Origin: Leucobacter sp. UT-8R-CII-1-4
Lineage (GTDB): Bacteria > Actinomycetota > Actinomycetes > Actinomycetales > Microbacteriaceae
Assembly (NCBI RefSeq): GCF_030010235.1
Contig: NZ_JASCRS010000002.1
Span: 62,001 to 126,000 of the forward strand
Direction of reading: 5' to 3'
DNA: 64,000 nt
The notes under the pieces are model-generated. The model saw only the letters and a list, made by a program, of their open reading frames with translations. It did no database searches and had not been told where the DNA came from. The position numbers were made by a program, and so were the translations under genes. This document shows positions 50,846-60,613 of the stretch, piece by piece; within the stretch, counting starts at the first letter, position 1, and each line of letters starts with the position of its first letter.

Positions 50846-51973
50846 ATGACAGATCCAGCAGCACCCTCACCACTGCGCGCGCGCGATTTCAATATCCCCT
50901 TCGACGGCGAACCGGGCAAACACAATGCAATCACCGACGTGCCGGGACTGGAGGTAGGCTTCTGCACACTCGTTTCAGATGACCCGGTCGTCGCAAGAAC
51001 GGGAGTCACAGCCATTCTGCCGAGAGGTAAAGAACGCGCTGGATCACCCTGCGCTGCAGGTATTGCAGTCTTGAACGGCAATGGCGAACTCACCGGCCGC
51101 AGCTGGATCGAAGAATCTGGCCAGCTGCAGGCACCCATCGCCATCACCAACTCGCACGCGGTCGGCGCGGTCCACAGCGGCATCGACCGCTGGATGGCAG
51201 AGCACCACCCACACACTGCTGCGGCCTGGATGCTGCCCGTTGTTGGTGAAACCTGGGACGGCTACCTCAACTCAATCAATGCCGAAACAGTGCAAGCAGA
51301 ACATGCCGCCGCGGCGCTCAATGCAGCCGCAATCGGCCCAGTCGCCGAGGGAAACGTAGGCGGAGGCACCGGGATGAACTGCTACGGCTTTAAGGGCGGT
51401 ACCGGAACAGCCTCACGAATCGTGCACGGCCTCGACCGCGACTACACCGTTGGCGTGCTACTGCAAGCAAACTTTGGTTCACGCAACGAGCTCAAAGTTG
51501 CCGGTCGACCACTTGGCCGAGAATCTGCCGCACCAAATCCCATGGATCAGGGTGATTGGTTTGCGCGCGAGGCAGGCTTCGGAGAAGCCACACCTGGTGC
51601 CGGCAGCATAATTGTCGTCGTTGCAACCGACGCCCCCCTGCTGCCAGACCAGTGCCGAGCTCTGGCACGCAGAGTGCCGCTCGGACTTGCCCGCACCGGC
51701 ACCACCGCGAGTCATTTTTCAGGCGACATTTTTCTTGCATTTTCTACCGCCAACGAGGGATCACTCACCTCACGCATGGGCACGAAGACCGGCAGCATCG
51801 AACATCTAGAGGTGCTGAGCTGGGGCGGTATCGATCCGCTGTATGCCGCAACCGTCGAAGCCGTCGAAGAAGCTGTGGTCAACGCACTCATCGCAGCGCG
51901 CGACACCGTCGGGCGCGACGGCCACGCAAGCTACGCACTGCCGCATGATGAGATTCGAGCCGCTTTTCAGTAG
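50846..51973 (+). CDS. P1-family peptidase (DmpA/beta-aminopeptidase type)
   Basis: 375 residues from ATG 50846 (GAGAGGTC ribosome site); the frame is open far upstream into the divergent gene. Members self-cleave to give two chains with a new N-terminal Ser or Thr nucleophile and remove N-terminal residues, often D- or beta-amino acids. Seen: the start motif KHNAITDVPGLEVG, GGGTGMNCYGFKGGTGTASR and the segment RTGTTASHFSGDIFLAFSTAN containing the expected cleavage site (Ser289 is the candidate). It is divergent from an APC permease and 216 bases before an M19 dipeptidase. Confidence 0.9.
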   Translation: MTDPAAPSPLRARDFNIPFDGEPGKHNAITDVPGLEVGFCTLVSDDPVVARTGVTAILPRGKERAGSPCAAGIAVLNGNGELTGRSWIEESGQLQAPIAITNSHAVGAVHSGIDRWMAEHHPHTAAAWMLPVVGETWDGYLNSINAETVQAEHAAAALNAAAIGPVAEGNVGGGTGMNCYGFKGGTGTASRIVHGLDRDYTVGVLLQANFGSRNELKVAGRPLGRESAAPNPMDQGDWFAREAGFGEATPGAGSIIVVVATDAPLLPDQCRALARRVPLGLARTGTTASHFSGDIFLAFSTANEGSLTSRMGTKTGSIEHLEVLSWGGIDPLYAATVEAVEEAVVNALIAARDTVGRDGHASYALPHDEIRAAFQ

Positions 51974-52189
51974 TAGCGGCAAGATTGACTTGCCCGTAAG
52001 AACTCGGGGCGGCGCCCGCGACGCATCTTCGCTCACGCGACAGAACGAGAGACCGATAGCTCGCCGTCACGAAAGCGAGATTGGGCGATTCGGCCCGCTT
52101 TTGACCACACTTCTGGTGCCCGCGAACAGATGCACAACACAGAGTCCCTGGCAGAATTGATCTATTGGTCAAAAGCGAAAGAGAACTCA

Positions 52190-53245
52190 ATGATGAACGA
52201 GCTGCACAGTCGCGCCATCGTCGCCGACACCCACAACGACCTGCTGATGGGCGTCGCTGCAAGACACCCGCGCGACTGGGCCAAGTTCTTTCGTGCTCGC
52301 TGGCTGCCACAGCTACAAGCTGGCGGCGTGAAACTTCAAGTATTGCCGGTGTTCATCGACGAGGTCTATCGCTTCGAGGGTGCGCTCAGACAGACTATGC
52401 GAATGGTGGAAGCCGCGCACGTGCTCGCAGAAGGCAACGCCGACACCGTGAGCCTCTGCACCAACGGAGCAGAAATTGATGCTGCACTCGCCGCAGACAA
52501 GATCGCGCTTGTGCTCGCCCTCGAAAGCGCGCCCGGCGTTGGCGAAGACATTCACTTACTCGACACGCTTTCGCGCCTAGGCGTGCGAGTTGCCTCGCTC
52601 GCGCACTTCGGCCGCACACCCCTCGCCGACGGCAGCGCGGAAGACGCTGCGGGCAGCGCACTCACGGGGCTCGGCGTAGAGGCGGTCGCTGAGATGAATC
52701 GGCTCGGAATGATCTTTGACGTGAGTCACCTCGGCAAGCGAGGCGTGGACCACGTACTCGAGCTGAGCAAGCGCCCGATCATGGCCACCCATTCCTCTGC
52801 ACGCGCGCTCTATGATCACCACCGCAACCTCAGCGACGTGCACCTGCGCGCTATCGCCGATGGCAATGGGATTGTCTGCGTGAACTTCTTTGCACCGTAT
52901 TTGCATGCCACAGACCGCACTGTTGACCCGATCATTGACCATATTGAGCACATCGTTGGGGTCGCTGGGATTGAGCGGGTTGGTCTTGGCCCAGACTTTG
53001 TGAAAGAAGTGATCGAGGAAACAACTCCCCCATGCTGCGAGCCGGACTCGCCCTCCGCAGATAGTTTTGTGCCCGGGCTCGAGGGTCCGTCTGGGTTACC
53101 GATGGTCACCGCAAGAATGCAAGAGCGAGGCTGGCAAGAGGCAGACATCCGCGCCGTATTGGGCGAGAACGTGCATCGCTTTTTTCAGCGAGAACTTGGC
53201 GTAACTTCGGCCAACTATCGCTCAAGCGGCGCCACTCTCAGCTAA
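52190..53245 (+). CDS. Renal-dipeptidase-type membrane dipeptidase (M19)
   Basis: 351 residues from the ATG-ATG pair at 52190 (AAAGAGAA upstream). Zinc dipeptidase, often acting on dipeptides with a D-amino acid at the second position. Metal-site motifs: VADTHNDLLMG near the N-terminus, DVSHLGKRGVDHVLELSKRPIMATHSSARAL and RVGLGPDFVKEVIEE. In many family members the site reads GSDFDG; here Gly-Pro-Asp-Phe retains the Asp. No signal peptide is seen, so a cytoplasmic enzyme. With the P1 peptidase upstream it suggests peptide salvage. Confidence 0.9.
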   Translation: MMNELHSRAIVADTHNDLLMGVAARHPRDWAKFFRARWLPQLQAGGVKLQVLPVFIDEVYRFEGALRQTMRMVEAAHVLAEGNADTVSLCTNGAEIDAALAADKIALVLALESAPGVGEDIHLLDTLSRLGVRVASLAHFGRTPLADGSAEDAAGSALTGLGVEAVAEMNRLGMIFDVSHLGKRGVDHVLELSKRPIMATHSSARALYDHHRNLSDVHLRAIADGNGIVCVNFFAPYLHATDRTVDPIIDHIEHIVGVAGIERVGLGPDFVKEVIEETTPPCCEPDSPSADSFVPGLEGPSGLPMVTARMQERGWQEADIRAVLGENVHRFFQRELGVTSANYRSSGATLS

Positions 53246-53279
53246 TTCGCGGCGCGCACGTCAGGTTCTTTCGCGCAGT

Positions 53280-53936
53280 GTGGTTGACTGGCTTCAGTTA
53301 GCCGACATTCACCGTTCGAAAGTGCAAATCTTGACAAAACAAGCTCTGGGCCTGCGTGAACGAAATCGAATTCGCACACGCGAAGAGATTCTGACTGCGA
53401 TGTCACTTTTGCTTGGCGATCAGCCATTTGAGTCGATCACCGTCGATGAGGTTGCGCAGCAAGCTGGTGTGTCCAGGGGCACGATCTACACGTATTTTCC
53501 AGACGGCAGGGATCAGCTGGTTCGCGATGCCTATCAGCGCATTGCCGAGCAGGTGACCGCTGAGGGCGCTGAGCGCCGGACGACACACCAGGACACCACC
53601 GAACGAATTGTTGCGTTGGCTAGCGCGCTTGCCGAGATCTCGGCGACGCCAGAGGGCCGGTTTTATGGGTTAATCGGTTCTGCACTTTTTGGGCCGCTTG
53701 GCGGCGTGACCGGAGCTGCGTCAGGAAGCTTTCGCAACCATCTCAGCGAAGATCTGGCCGCGGCCGATGCCGAAGGCCGGCTTGCTCCAGGCCTCGCGGT
53801 TGACGAGACCGTGGTGCTGTTTTCTGGCGCACTGCGCGAGCTTGGCCAGACGGCCGCTCGTGAGCCCGATCGCGTGCCAGCGTTGCTAGATGGGCTTCGG
53901 GCACTCTGCCGGGCGATCCTCGCCCCCGCTGACTAA
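53280..53936 (+). CDS. TetR-family transcriptional regulator
   Basis: 218 residues from GTG 53280; later in-frame starts at GTG 53322 and TTG 53331 give a more typical TetR length of about 200 and none has a strong ribosome site, so the start is uncertain. HTH at about residues 38-82 (MSLLLGDQPFESITVDEVAQQAGVSRGTIYTYFPDG). It follows the peptidase genes on the same strand, and its stop shares bases with the stop of the convergent kinase gene (CTAA, 53933-53936). Confidence 0.87.
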   Translation: MVDWLQLADIHRSKVQILTKQALGLRERNRIRTREEILTAMSLLLGDQPFESITVDEVAQQAGVSRGTIYTYFPDGRDQLVRDAYQRIAEQVTAEGAERRTTHQDTTERIVALASALAEISATPEGRFYGLIGSALFGPLGGVTGAASGSFRNHLSEDLAAADAEGRLAPGLAVDETVVLFSGALRELGQTAAREPDRVPALLDGLRALCRAILAPAD

Positions 53937-54934
53937 GAGTTCAGCGAAGCTTCAAGCTCTGCCGCGAGCCGCACCACAAGCGGCACGATTTCTTCGATCA
54001 GGAAGGCCGCGGTCTCGGTTTCTGGCCTGGTCGCAGCCCATCCGAGGTAGGTGTATCCCCTGGCGACCAAGAACAGGTCGAGCAGCGCCTCTTCTTCAGC
54101 GCTCAGCTCGCGCTCGGCACGGTAGCCCGCGAGCAATCCCGCGCGATAGGCCGAAAACTCTGGGTGATCGTAGAAGAAGAACAGCGGCGTGGCGAGGTCA
54201 AACAGGTACCAACCGTCACCAAAATCATCGAAATCGATAACGACAAGTTCTTCGCCACTGACAAGCACATTTTCGGGCGTGAAGTCGGCGTGAATTGTGC
54301 CGTAGCGCGAAGCGTCTGTTCCGTATTTTGCAAGCGCTCGAATCATTATTTCTCGTGTGCGCTGCAATTGTGCGTGCGCTGCAGCATCAAGGCCTGGAAC
54401 GCTCAGCGCATCACCCCAAAGCGCTTTTTTGCCGACCAGGCCCTCTGCGTCCCACGGTGCGCGCGGAAAACTACGCGCGCCAGCCAGTTCATGGGCAACA
54501 TGATGCATTCGCGCCGCGATGCCACCCATGACATAGAAATGACTGGCTTGAAGCTGATCGTTGTGCGCTTCGTTCTCTGTGCTTCCGAGTTCGCGGGATC
54601 CTTCAAGCCAGCGCTGGGCGTCGACCACAACCTCGGTTTCACCGTCGCTCACCAGCGCCGTGAACTCGCCTGCCGCAGTCGGCACAAGTCGAACTACCGG
54701 AAAACCTCGCTCGGCAAGCAACTCAATGAATTCGGATTCCGCGGCAATCTCGTGCTGTGCGCGATAACCGGGTCGGTGCAGTCGAAGTGCAATCGGGCCC
54801 TCTGGTGTATCGGCACGAAACACCGTGTTCTCTCGCATTTTGATGAAAGTAAGCGGCACGGTTTCGGCGTTAAAACCAAACTCCGTGAGCGCGAGACGGG
54901 CAAGAACTAGCGAGTTCGCTTCGTTGAGAGCCAT
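53933..54934 (-). CDS. APH-fold small-molecule kinase, hydroxylysine-kinase-like
   Basis: 333 residues from ATG 54934 (AAAGGTGA ribosome site). The aminoglycoside phosphotransferase/homoserine kinase II fold is shown by the catalytic IHADFTPENVLVSG and the metal-binding VIDFDDFGDGWYLFDLA. It is divergent from a PLP enzyme resembling ethanolamine-phosphate or phosphohydroxylysine phospho-lyase, and the animal hydroxylysine kinase has the same fold, so a kinase that prepares the phospho-lyase substrate is likely. Homoserine or another amino-alcohol are alternatives. A role in antibiotic resistance is unlikely in this setting. Confidence 0.8.
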   Translation of the reverse strand: MALNEANSLVLARLALTEFGFNAETVPLTFIKMRENTVFRADTPEGPIALRLHRPGYRAQHEIAAESEFIELLAERGFPVVRLVPTAAGEFTALVSDGETEVVVDAQRWLEGSRELGSTENEAHNDQLQASHFYVMGGIAARMHHVAHELAGARSFPRAPWDAEGLVGKKALWGDALSVPGLDAAAHAQLQRTREIMIRALAKYGTDASRYGTIHADFTPENVLVSGEELVVIDFDDFGDGWYLFDLATPLFFFYDHPEFSAYRAGLLAGYRAERELSAEEEALLDLFLVARGYTYLGWAATRPETETAAFLIEEIVPLVVRLAAELEASLNS

Positions 54935-55168
54935 GTTCACCTTTCGACATTGAGAGCGTGAGTTCTCGCGAAGAAGTGCAAGGTTTGCAGCTTCGCTTCA
55001 GCACTTGATACAGAATCTCTATCTGCGAGAGTAGTGCCCCGAAAAATATTTGTAAACACCTTGTTCATTTTTTGCGCTCTGAATATAGTTATTGCATGTC
55101 GCATGTACGGCGCCGCAATCGCAGCACCCAACAATGCGACACAACGGCCCATGCGAACGGAGCATCGA

Positions 55169-56461
55169 ATGACAGAGAACCGCGAAATCAATACAGCATC
55201 GCTGCTTGAACGCCGCAAGCGCACACTCGGCTCTCACACGCCACTCTTCTACGACACCCCGCTCCAATTAGTAAGCGGCGAAGGCGTATGGCTGCGGGCA
55301 ATCGATGGTTCCAGTTATCTCGACGCGTACAACAATGTCCCACACGTGGGCCACGCGCATCCAGCAATCGCAGATGCCGTGTCTCAGCAAATGCGCAAAC
55401 TCGCATTGAACACTCGCTACCTCAACAATCGAGTCGTTGACTATTCAGAAGCGCTCCTCGACACCTTCGGGCCGACACTCAATAGAGTCTCCTTCGGCAA
55501 CAGCGGCTCTGAAGCAAACGAATTGGCCATCAGAATGGCGCGCTTTCAAAGCGGCAACACTGGCCTCATCATGAGCGACTACAGCTACCACGGCACCACC
55601 ATCACGCTCGCCCAGGCCACAACTGGCCTGCAAACCAGCGAACCCATGGGAGAAAACGTCGGCCTGATCCGCATTCCCGACGCAACCGGACTCGACGAAG
55701 CCGCCACAGCGAAACTGCTCGAAAGCGCACTCGCCGAGGTAGACACCGTGATTGCGTCACTGCAAAGCTCAGGCTTTGGCGTGGCCGCGGTACTTTTTGA
55801 TCCGCTCTTCTCAACCGAAGGTCTGGTCAAAGTACCAGCCGGATACGTTGAGGGACTGGTGCAGCGCGTGCACGCTGCAGGTGGTCTCTACATTGCCGAC
55901 GAGGTGCAATCCGGCTTCGGCAGAATCGGGCGCCTCATGTGGGGGCACGAGTTGTTTGACGCGACACCAGACATTGTCACCATGGGCAAACCAATGGGCA
56001 ATGGTCACCCCCTCGGCGCAACAGTCATGGGGGCACAACTACTCGAAGACTTCGGCTCCGAAAACATGTTCTTCAACACATTCGCGGGCAACCCAGTGTC
56101 TTCTGCAGCAGGCCACGCCGTGCTCAACGTGATGGCGGACGAAGGCCTGATGCCCCGCGCGGCAGCGAACGGCGCGCTCCTCAAACGCGAACTCAGCCGC
56201 GAACTGACTGGCAACCCACGCATCGACGAGGTTCGCGGCGACGGCCTATTCGCCGGCATGCGGTTCACAGATCCACTCAGCGGCGCCGCAGATCCAGCGA
56301 CCGCGAAACGTGTCGTCGAAGACATGTACCGCGACGGCGTGCTGATTAGCAGGGTCGGTCGCAACGATGAAGTACTGAAAATTCGCCCGCCACTGGCCTT
56401 TGAAGAGTCAGACGCTGAGCTGTTGGTGAACAAACTCAGCCGCATCATCGGCGAGCTCTAA
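55169..56461 (+). CDS. Class III PLP enzyme, phospho-lyase/aminotransferase
   Basis: 430 residues from ATG 55169 (ACGGAG ribosome site); the long open frame upstream has no site. Fold type I PLP protein. The N-terminus has YNNVPHVGHAHPAIADAVS and LNTRYLNNRVVDYSEALL, and the PLP lysine is Lys274 in TMGKPMGNGHPLGATVMG. These phrases are those of the AGXT2L family, which in animals splits phosphoethanolamine or phosphohydroxylysine to ammonia, phosphate and an aldehyde, rather than of ordinary omega-transaminases. The divergent kinase supports that reading. A plain aminotransferase cannot be ruled out. Confidence 0.85.
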   Translation: MTENREINTASLLERRKRTLGSHTPLFYDTPLQLVSGEGVWLRAIDGSSYLDAYNNVPHVGHAHPAIADAVSQQMRKLALNTRYLNNRVVDYSEALLDTFGPTLNRVSFGNSGSEANELAIRMARFQSGNTGLIMSDYSYHGTTITLAQATTGLQTSEPMGENVGLIRIPDATGLDEAATAKLLESALAEVDTVIASLQSSGFGVAAVLFDPLFSTEGLVKVPAGYVEGLVQRVHAAGGLYIADEVQSGFGRIGRLMWGHELFDATPDIVTMGKPMGNGHPLGATVMGAQLLEDFGSENMFFNTFAGNPVSSAAGHAVLNVMADEGLMPRAAANGALLKRELSRELTGNPRIDEVRGDGLFAGMRFTDPLSGAADPATAKRVVEDMYRDGVLISRVGRNDEVLKIRPPLAFEESDAELLVNKLSRIIGEL

Positions 56462-56602
56462 ACCCCCAAATGATTGCCTCAGAGTGCGGGGACTAGCCTC
56501 TGTGCGCAACACTGCACACAGAGTATAGACACGGCGTCAACCGTCGTGATTCACTTTCGTCGACTCAATGGCTGAGTTGATACTCCAACGAAGGAGACTT
56601 CT

Positions 56603-58078
56603 ATGGCAGAAGCAAATACCGATCTCGCCCGAAATAAACTCGGCGTCGGTTCAATCGTTTTCTTGGTGCTTGCCGCTGTCGCTCCGGTCACGGTGCTGAT
56701 TGTCGTGCTGCCCCTCGCAATTTCCCTCGGTAATGGCGGCGGTGTACCAATCTCTATCCTTCTGGTTGCAGCAGCGCTGCTGCTCTTCGCCGTCGGATAC
56801 GCTCAGATCACCAAAGAACTCACCAACGCTGGCGGGTTCTATGCGATCGCAGTGAAGGGTCTTGGCAAAACTGCCGGACTGATCACCGGACTTATCGCCA
56901 CTATTGGTTACAACGCGTTCGTCGCGGGCGCACTCGGCACCATCGGCTTTTTCGCCGGCATGGTGGTCGTGCCAGAACTCACCGGTGGCGCCGTCACCCT
57001 TGACTGGTTCTGGACAGGACTCGTGCTCTTCGTGGTCGTGTTCCTGCTGGCCCGCTCTGGCATTCACGTGAGCGCAATCGTGCTGGGCGTCGCGCTCGTG
57101 CTCGAAATTTTGCTCGTGTTTGCGTTCGGGCTCGCCGTGCTGTTCCGCACCGGTTTCGACCTCGCAATTTTCACCCCTGAAATCATTACCGGCGGTTCAC
57201 TCTGGATCGGTTTGCTGCTTGCAGCAACCGCGTTCATCGGCTTCGAGGCAACGGCGCTCTTCGGCGAAGAAGCGAAAGAACCACGAAAGACCATTCCGCG
57301 TGCGACCTTCGTCGCAATCATCGTGATTGGTCTCATGCACGCCTTCGCGGCTTGGGCAATTGTGAGCGCGCTCGGCCTCAAAGAAGCTCAGGGTGTTGCC
57401 CTTGAGCACATGGAAGCCGGCGACCTGACCCAGACCATTATCGCTGAGTACCTTGGCGAGTTTGGCGTGATCGTCGCCCTGATCCTTGTGGTCATCAGTC
57501 TCTTTGCTGCACAGCTTGCGTTCCACAACTCGGCAGGCCGTTACCTGTTCTCGCTCGGTCGTGCACATGTGCTGCCGTCGTGGCTCGCAAAAACCAATTC
57601 AAAGGGCTCGCCAGAACGCGCACTCATTACGAACTTCGTGTTCGCAGTAATCATCGCCGCGATCTTCCGCTACACCTTCCCAGAACTGCCGTCGATCCTG
57701 ACGCTGGTACCGGTTGGCCTCGGCTTCGCAACCCTCTCCATCATGATCGTTCAGGCGATCGCAGCGCTTTCGGTCGTCGCATACTTCCGCAAGCGCCGCG
57801 ATCCTCGTATTCTCAGCACTCTGATTGCACCAGGGCTCGGTTTTATCGCCCTCGCAATCTTCAGTGTGATGGCAATCGTGAATTTCGCGACCGTTGCTGG
57901 CTCTGACGAGCCATACGTTCTGGTACTGCCGTGGATCCTGGTCGCTGCCGTGATCGGTGGCATCGCCTATGGCGCATACCTGAAGTCGAAAAAGCCAGCA
58001 ATCTACGCCGGACTCTCAGACGACCTTGAGAAGTTCGACGAAGAGCTCGCCGAAGCTACCGCAGAGCAACAGGACTAA
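56603..58078 (+). CDS. APC-family amino acid/amine permease
   Basis: 491 residues (GAAGGAG ribosome site), about 12 hydrophobic spans. Conserved phrases include NAGGFYAIAVKGLGK, the TAFIGFEATALFGEEAKEPRKTIPRA loop and SRYLF-type helix (NSAGRYLFSLGRAHVLPSWL). It lies 142 bases after the PLP enzyme and nine bases before an SDR, so it should import the substrate for this operon. The C-terminal 25 residues are acidic. Confidence 0.92.
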   Translation: MAEANTDLARNKLGVGSIVFLVLAAVAPVTVLIVVLPLAISLGNGGGVPISILLVAAALLLFAVGYAQITKELTNAGGFYAIAVKGLGKTAGLITGLIATIGYNAFVAGALGTIGFFAGMVVVPELTGGAVTLDWFWTGLVLFVVVFLLARSGIHVSAIVLGVALVLEILLVFAFGLAVLFRTGFDLAIFTPEIITGGSLWIGLLLAATAFIGFEATALFGEEAKEPRKTIPRATFVAIIVIGLMHAFAAWAIVSALGLKEAQGVALEHMEAGDLTQTIIAEYLGEFGVIVALILVVISLFAAQLAFHNSAGRYLFSLGRAHVLPSWLAKTNSKGSPERALITNFVFAVIIAAIFRYTFPELPSILTLVPVGLGFATLSIMIVQAIAALSVVAYFRKRRDPRILSTLIAPGLGFIALAIFSVMAIVNFATVAGSDEPYVLVLPWILVAAVIGGIAYGAYLKSKKPAIYAGLSDDLEKFDEELAEATAEQQD

Positions 58079-58086
58079 CGATCACT

Positions 58087-58875
58087 ATGACTGACACGCA
58101 CGAGCGTGTCACGCTGGGCCTCCCCCGACGCGTCGCCATCACCGGCGGCGCGTCGGGGATCGGCCTTGCGTGCGCAGAGCTCTTTATTGGCACGGGTGCA
58201 GACGTTGCGCTGATTGGCCGTTCACAGGAGAAGTTGGATCACGCCGCCACCAAACTCGCCGCGCTAGCGACAGGTGATGCCAAAGTTCTGGCGATTTCAG
58301 CGAGTGTCTCTGACGAAGCTGCCATGAACGCTGCACTGCACACGGTGGCTGAAGCGTTCGGCGGGCTGGACGCCCTCGTTGTCTCCGCGGGAGTCGCTCT
58401 AGAAACCGGCAACCTCGTGCCAGAAGCCTCAGTGCGAGCTTTTCGCGAGACGCTTGAGGTGAATGTGCTCGGCGCATTTATCGCGGCGAAAGCGGCGCTG
58501 CCCCACTTTGGCACTGCCGAACAACCAAGCATCACGATTGTCGGCTCAGATTCTGGCTTTGTTGCCGTGCCAGGCATGGTGGCCTACAACGCATCAAAGG
58601 GCGCGGTCGTGCAGCTGACGCGCGCTCTCGCGGTTGAACTCTATGAGACTCACGGGGTGCGCGTAAACAGTGTTGCGCCCTCTATCGTTGACACTCCAAT
58701 GGCCCGTCACGACCTAGGCGACGAGGCACTCGACCAAGCAAGTTTTCCGCTACAGCGAGCAGAAGATGTGGCCTGGTCGATTGCGTATCTCGCCAGTAAA
58801 CGTGCCCGCGCAATCAACGGCCACACCATGCTCTCCGATTTCGGATACACCGGAATGTCGTCGTTCCCGGCCTAA
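58087..58875 (+). CDS. Short-chain dehydrogenase/reductase
   Basis: 262 residues. Classical SDR: cofactor loop [14 protein letters not shown], the AGVALE segment in place of NNAG, catalytic Ser (TIVGSDSG) and YNASKGA (Tyr-x-x-x-Lys). The operon with the PLP enzyme and permease suggests it reduces or oxidises the aldehyde formed there. Its stop overlaps the stop of the convergent ung gene by four bases (CTAA). Confidence 0.9.
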   Translation: MTDTHERVTLGLPRRVAITGGASGIGLACAELFIGTGADVALIGRSQEKLDHAATKLAALATGDAKVLAISASVSDEAAMNAALHTVAEAFGGLDALVVSAGVALETGNLVPEASVRAFRETLEVNVLGAFIAAKAALPHFGTAEQPSITIVGSDSGFVAVPGMVAYNASKGAVVQLTRALAVELYETHGVRVNSVAPSIVDTPMARHDLGDEALDQASFPLQRAEDVAWSIAYLASKRARAINGHTMLSDFGYTGMSSFPA

Positions 58876-59579
58876 GCGAGGTTCCAGTTCACCACTTCGG
58901 CCCCCTGCGCCACGAGCGCATCATTTGCCCGGCTAAACGGTTTCGAACCAAAAAAGCCACGCGAAGCAGAGAGCGGTGAGGGGTGTGCGCTTTCGATCAG
59001 GGGCAGCCCCGGCAGCATTGGCGCGAGCTTTCGCGCGTCGTTGCCCCACAGAATAGCTACCAGCGGGCCACCACGCTCAGCAAGCGCACGAATCGCGCAA
59101 TCTGTCACGGCTTCCCAGCCTCTGCGCCGGTGTGATCCAGCGTCGCCCGCCCGAACCGTGAGCACCCGGTTCAGCAGCAACACACCGTGCTCCGTCCACT
59201 GTGTGAGGTCACCGTGCTGTGCCGGCGCAATACCCAGATCGTCGTGCAGTTCACGATACATATTCGAAAGGCTGCGTGGGATCGGGCGCACTTCAGGCGC
59301 CGTTGCGAAAGAAAGACCGATCGGGTGCCCTGGGGTTGGGTACGGGTCTTGCCCAACAATCAACACGCGCACACTGGCAAGTGGCTGCGCAAACGCAGCA
59401 AGAATTCGATCGCGCGCCGGCAACACCGTATGCCCTGCGGCGCGATCCTCGTCTAAAAAGCTGCTCAATTCATTGAGCTGCTGCTGAACCGGAGCCAGTG
59501 CTTCTGCCCAGTCGGCAGCGATCGTTCCGCTGGCTGCGAGATCTCGCAGGTTCATTTCGCCGGACACACCCTCGCTCAT
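58872..59579 (-). CDS. ung: Uracil-DNA glycosylase, family 1
   Basis: 235 residues. Removes uracil from DNA in base excision repair. Motifs: [16 protein letters not shown] with the catalytic Asp of family 1, [12 protein letters not shown], and [14 protein letters not shown] with the catalytic His. Normal length. The start overlaps the stop of the upstream SDR by four bases (ATGA), so the two are coupled, though no functional link is obvious. Confidence 0.96.
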   Translation of the reverse strand: MSEGVSGEMNLRDLAASGTIAADWAEALAPVQQQLNELSSFLDEDRAAGHTVLPARDRILAAFAQPLASVRVLIVGQDPYPTPGHPIGLSFATAPEVRPIPRSLSNMYRELHDDLGIAPAQHGDLTQWTEHGVLLLNRVLTVRAGDAGSHRRRGWEAVTDCAIRALAERGGPLVAILWGNDARKLAPMLPGLPLIESAHPSPLSASRGFFGSKPFSRANDALVAQGAEVVNWNLA

Positions 59580-60355
59580 GCTTTTGCTTCGAGCGGCCCG
59601 CGATGCGTATGAAACACGCTCGACTGCGCGACAGGACGCAACACGATCAGGTCTTGGTTCACGTGGCGCGGCTGTTCAACGGCGCCCGTGAGCACCTGCG
59701 CGACGTCTTCGGCGGTGAGTGGCGTGACGTTTTCGTAAGGCTTTTGCGCGGCAGACGCATCGCCGCGCAAACGGTTCAGCGTGAACTCTTCGGTGTGCAC
59801 GAGACCCGGCGCTACCTCAATCACGCGGATCGGTTCACCTGCGAGTTCAAGGCGCAGCACATTGGTGACGGCGTGAGCCGCAAACTTTGCAGCGTTGTAT
59901 CCGCCGCCGCCCGGGTACGCATCGTGTCCTGCGGTAGAGGTGAGATTGACAATCGAGGCCCAATTCTCGCCGTCTGATGCTCGCACTGCGTTGCGCAGCA
60001 CCGGCAGAATCGCCGCGGTCACATTGCGCAGACCAATCACATTGACCTCAAACATCTGCCGCCAATCGTCATTTGAAGAGTGCTCAACTGACTCGGTACC
60101 GAGTGCGCCACCGGCGTTGTTTACGAGGGCGATTGCGCCTCCGGTAGCGGCGACCTCATTCGCCAATGCTATTACCTGAGCCTCGTCGGTCACATCACAA
60201 ACGATCGTGTGCGCTCCGGTCTCCGCGGCGAGCGCGGCGAGGCGATCCGCTCGTCGAGCAACCGCGACGGTTTGCCAACCAAGCTCAGCGAATCTACGTA
60301 CCGTCGCCGCCCCGATTCCCGAACTTGCGCCCGTGACAACTACTCGCTTCAGCAT
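59576..60355 (-). CDS. Short-chain dehydrogenase/reductase
   Basis: 259 residues. Seen: [22 protein letters not shown], the NNAGGALG segment, catalytic Ser ([10 protein letters not shown]) and YNAAKFA with the Tyr-x-x-x-Lys pair. This group (NADP-preferring YdfG-like enzymes acting on 3-hydroxy acids) is common in actinobacteria; substrate unknown. First gene of a two-gene unit with ung. Confidence 0.9.
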   Translation of the reverse strand: MLKRVVVTGASSGIGAATVRRFAELGWQTVAVARRADRLAALAAETGAHTIVCDVTDEAQVIALANEVAATGGAIALVNNAGGALGTESVEHSSNDDWRQMFEVNVIGLRNVTAAILPVLRNAVRASDGENWASIVNLTSTAGHDAYPGGGGYNAAKFAAHAVTNVLRLELAGEPIRVIEVAPGLVHTEEFTLNRLRGDASAAQKPYENVTPLTAEDVAQVLTGAVEQPRHVNQDLIVLRPVAQSSVFHTHRGPLEAKA

Positions 60356-60368
60356 GATGGCTCCTCAC

Positions 60369-60387
60369 CGCGACCCTCATGGTCGCG
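60369..60387 (-). promoter_or_regulatory. Hairpin in the leader just upstream of the SDR gene
   Basis: Seven-base stem CGCGACC/GGTCGCG with a five-base loop, ending 14 bases before the SDR start and directly before its GAGGAG ribosome site. It could slow initiation or be chance. Confidence 0.4.
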
Positions 60388-60613
60388 CTTTTACACCTGC
60401 CAATACTACTGAGCGCAGACACGATTTACCGCGTTATTGCCCGCGCAAAGCCGCAAAAGATTTGCTAGCTAGTTGTCGTTTATGACACCCTGTGTCGGCC
60501 CTGTTTGCTGAATCTATTGACTACTCCATACGCTTGAACCACGCAGCAATTGCGCCCCCGATTTTTTGTATTTTTCACCACTTAGCACTCAGCGCATTCA
60601 CTAGGAGAATCTC

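Noticed and set aside
53933-54934. Aminoglycoside resistance gene
   Set aside because: The fold is APH-like, but pairing with a phospho-lyase-like enzyme and permease points to metabolism of an amino alcohol.
60356-60613. SAM riboswitch in the metY leader
   Set aside because: No recognisable SAM-I, SAM-II or SAM-IV core and no terminator in the leader; only a small hairpin on the opposite strand next to the SDR gene.
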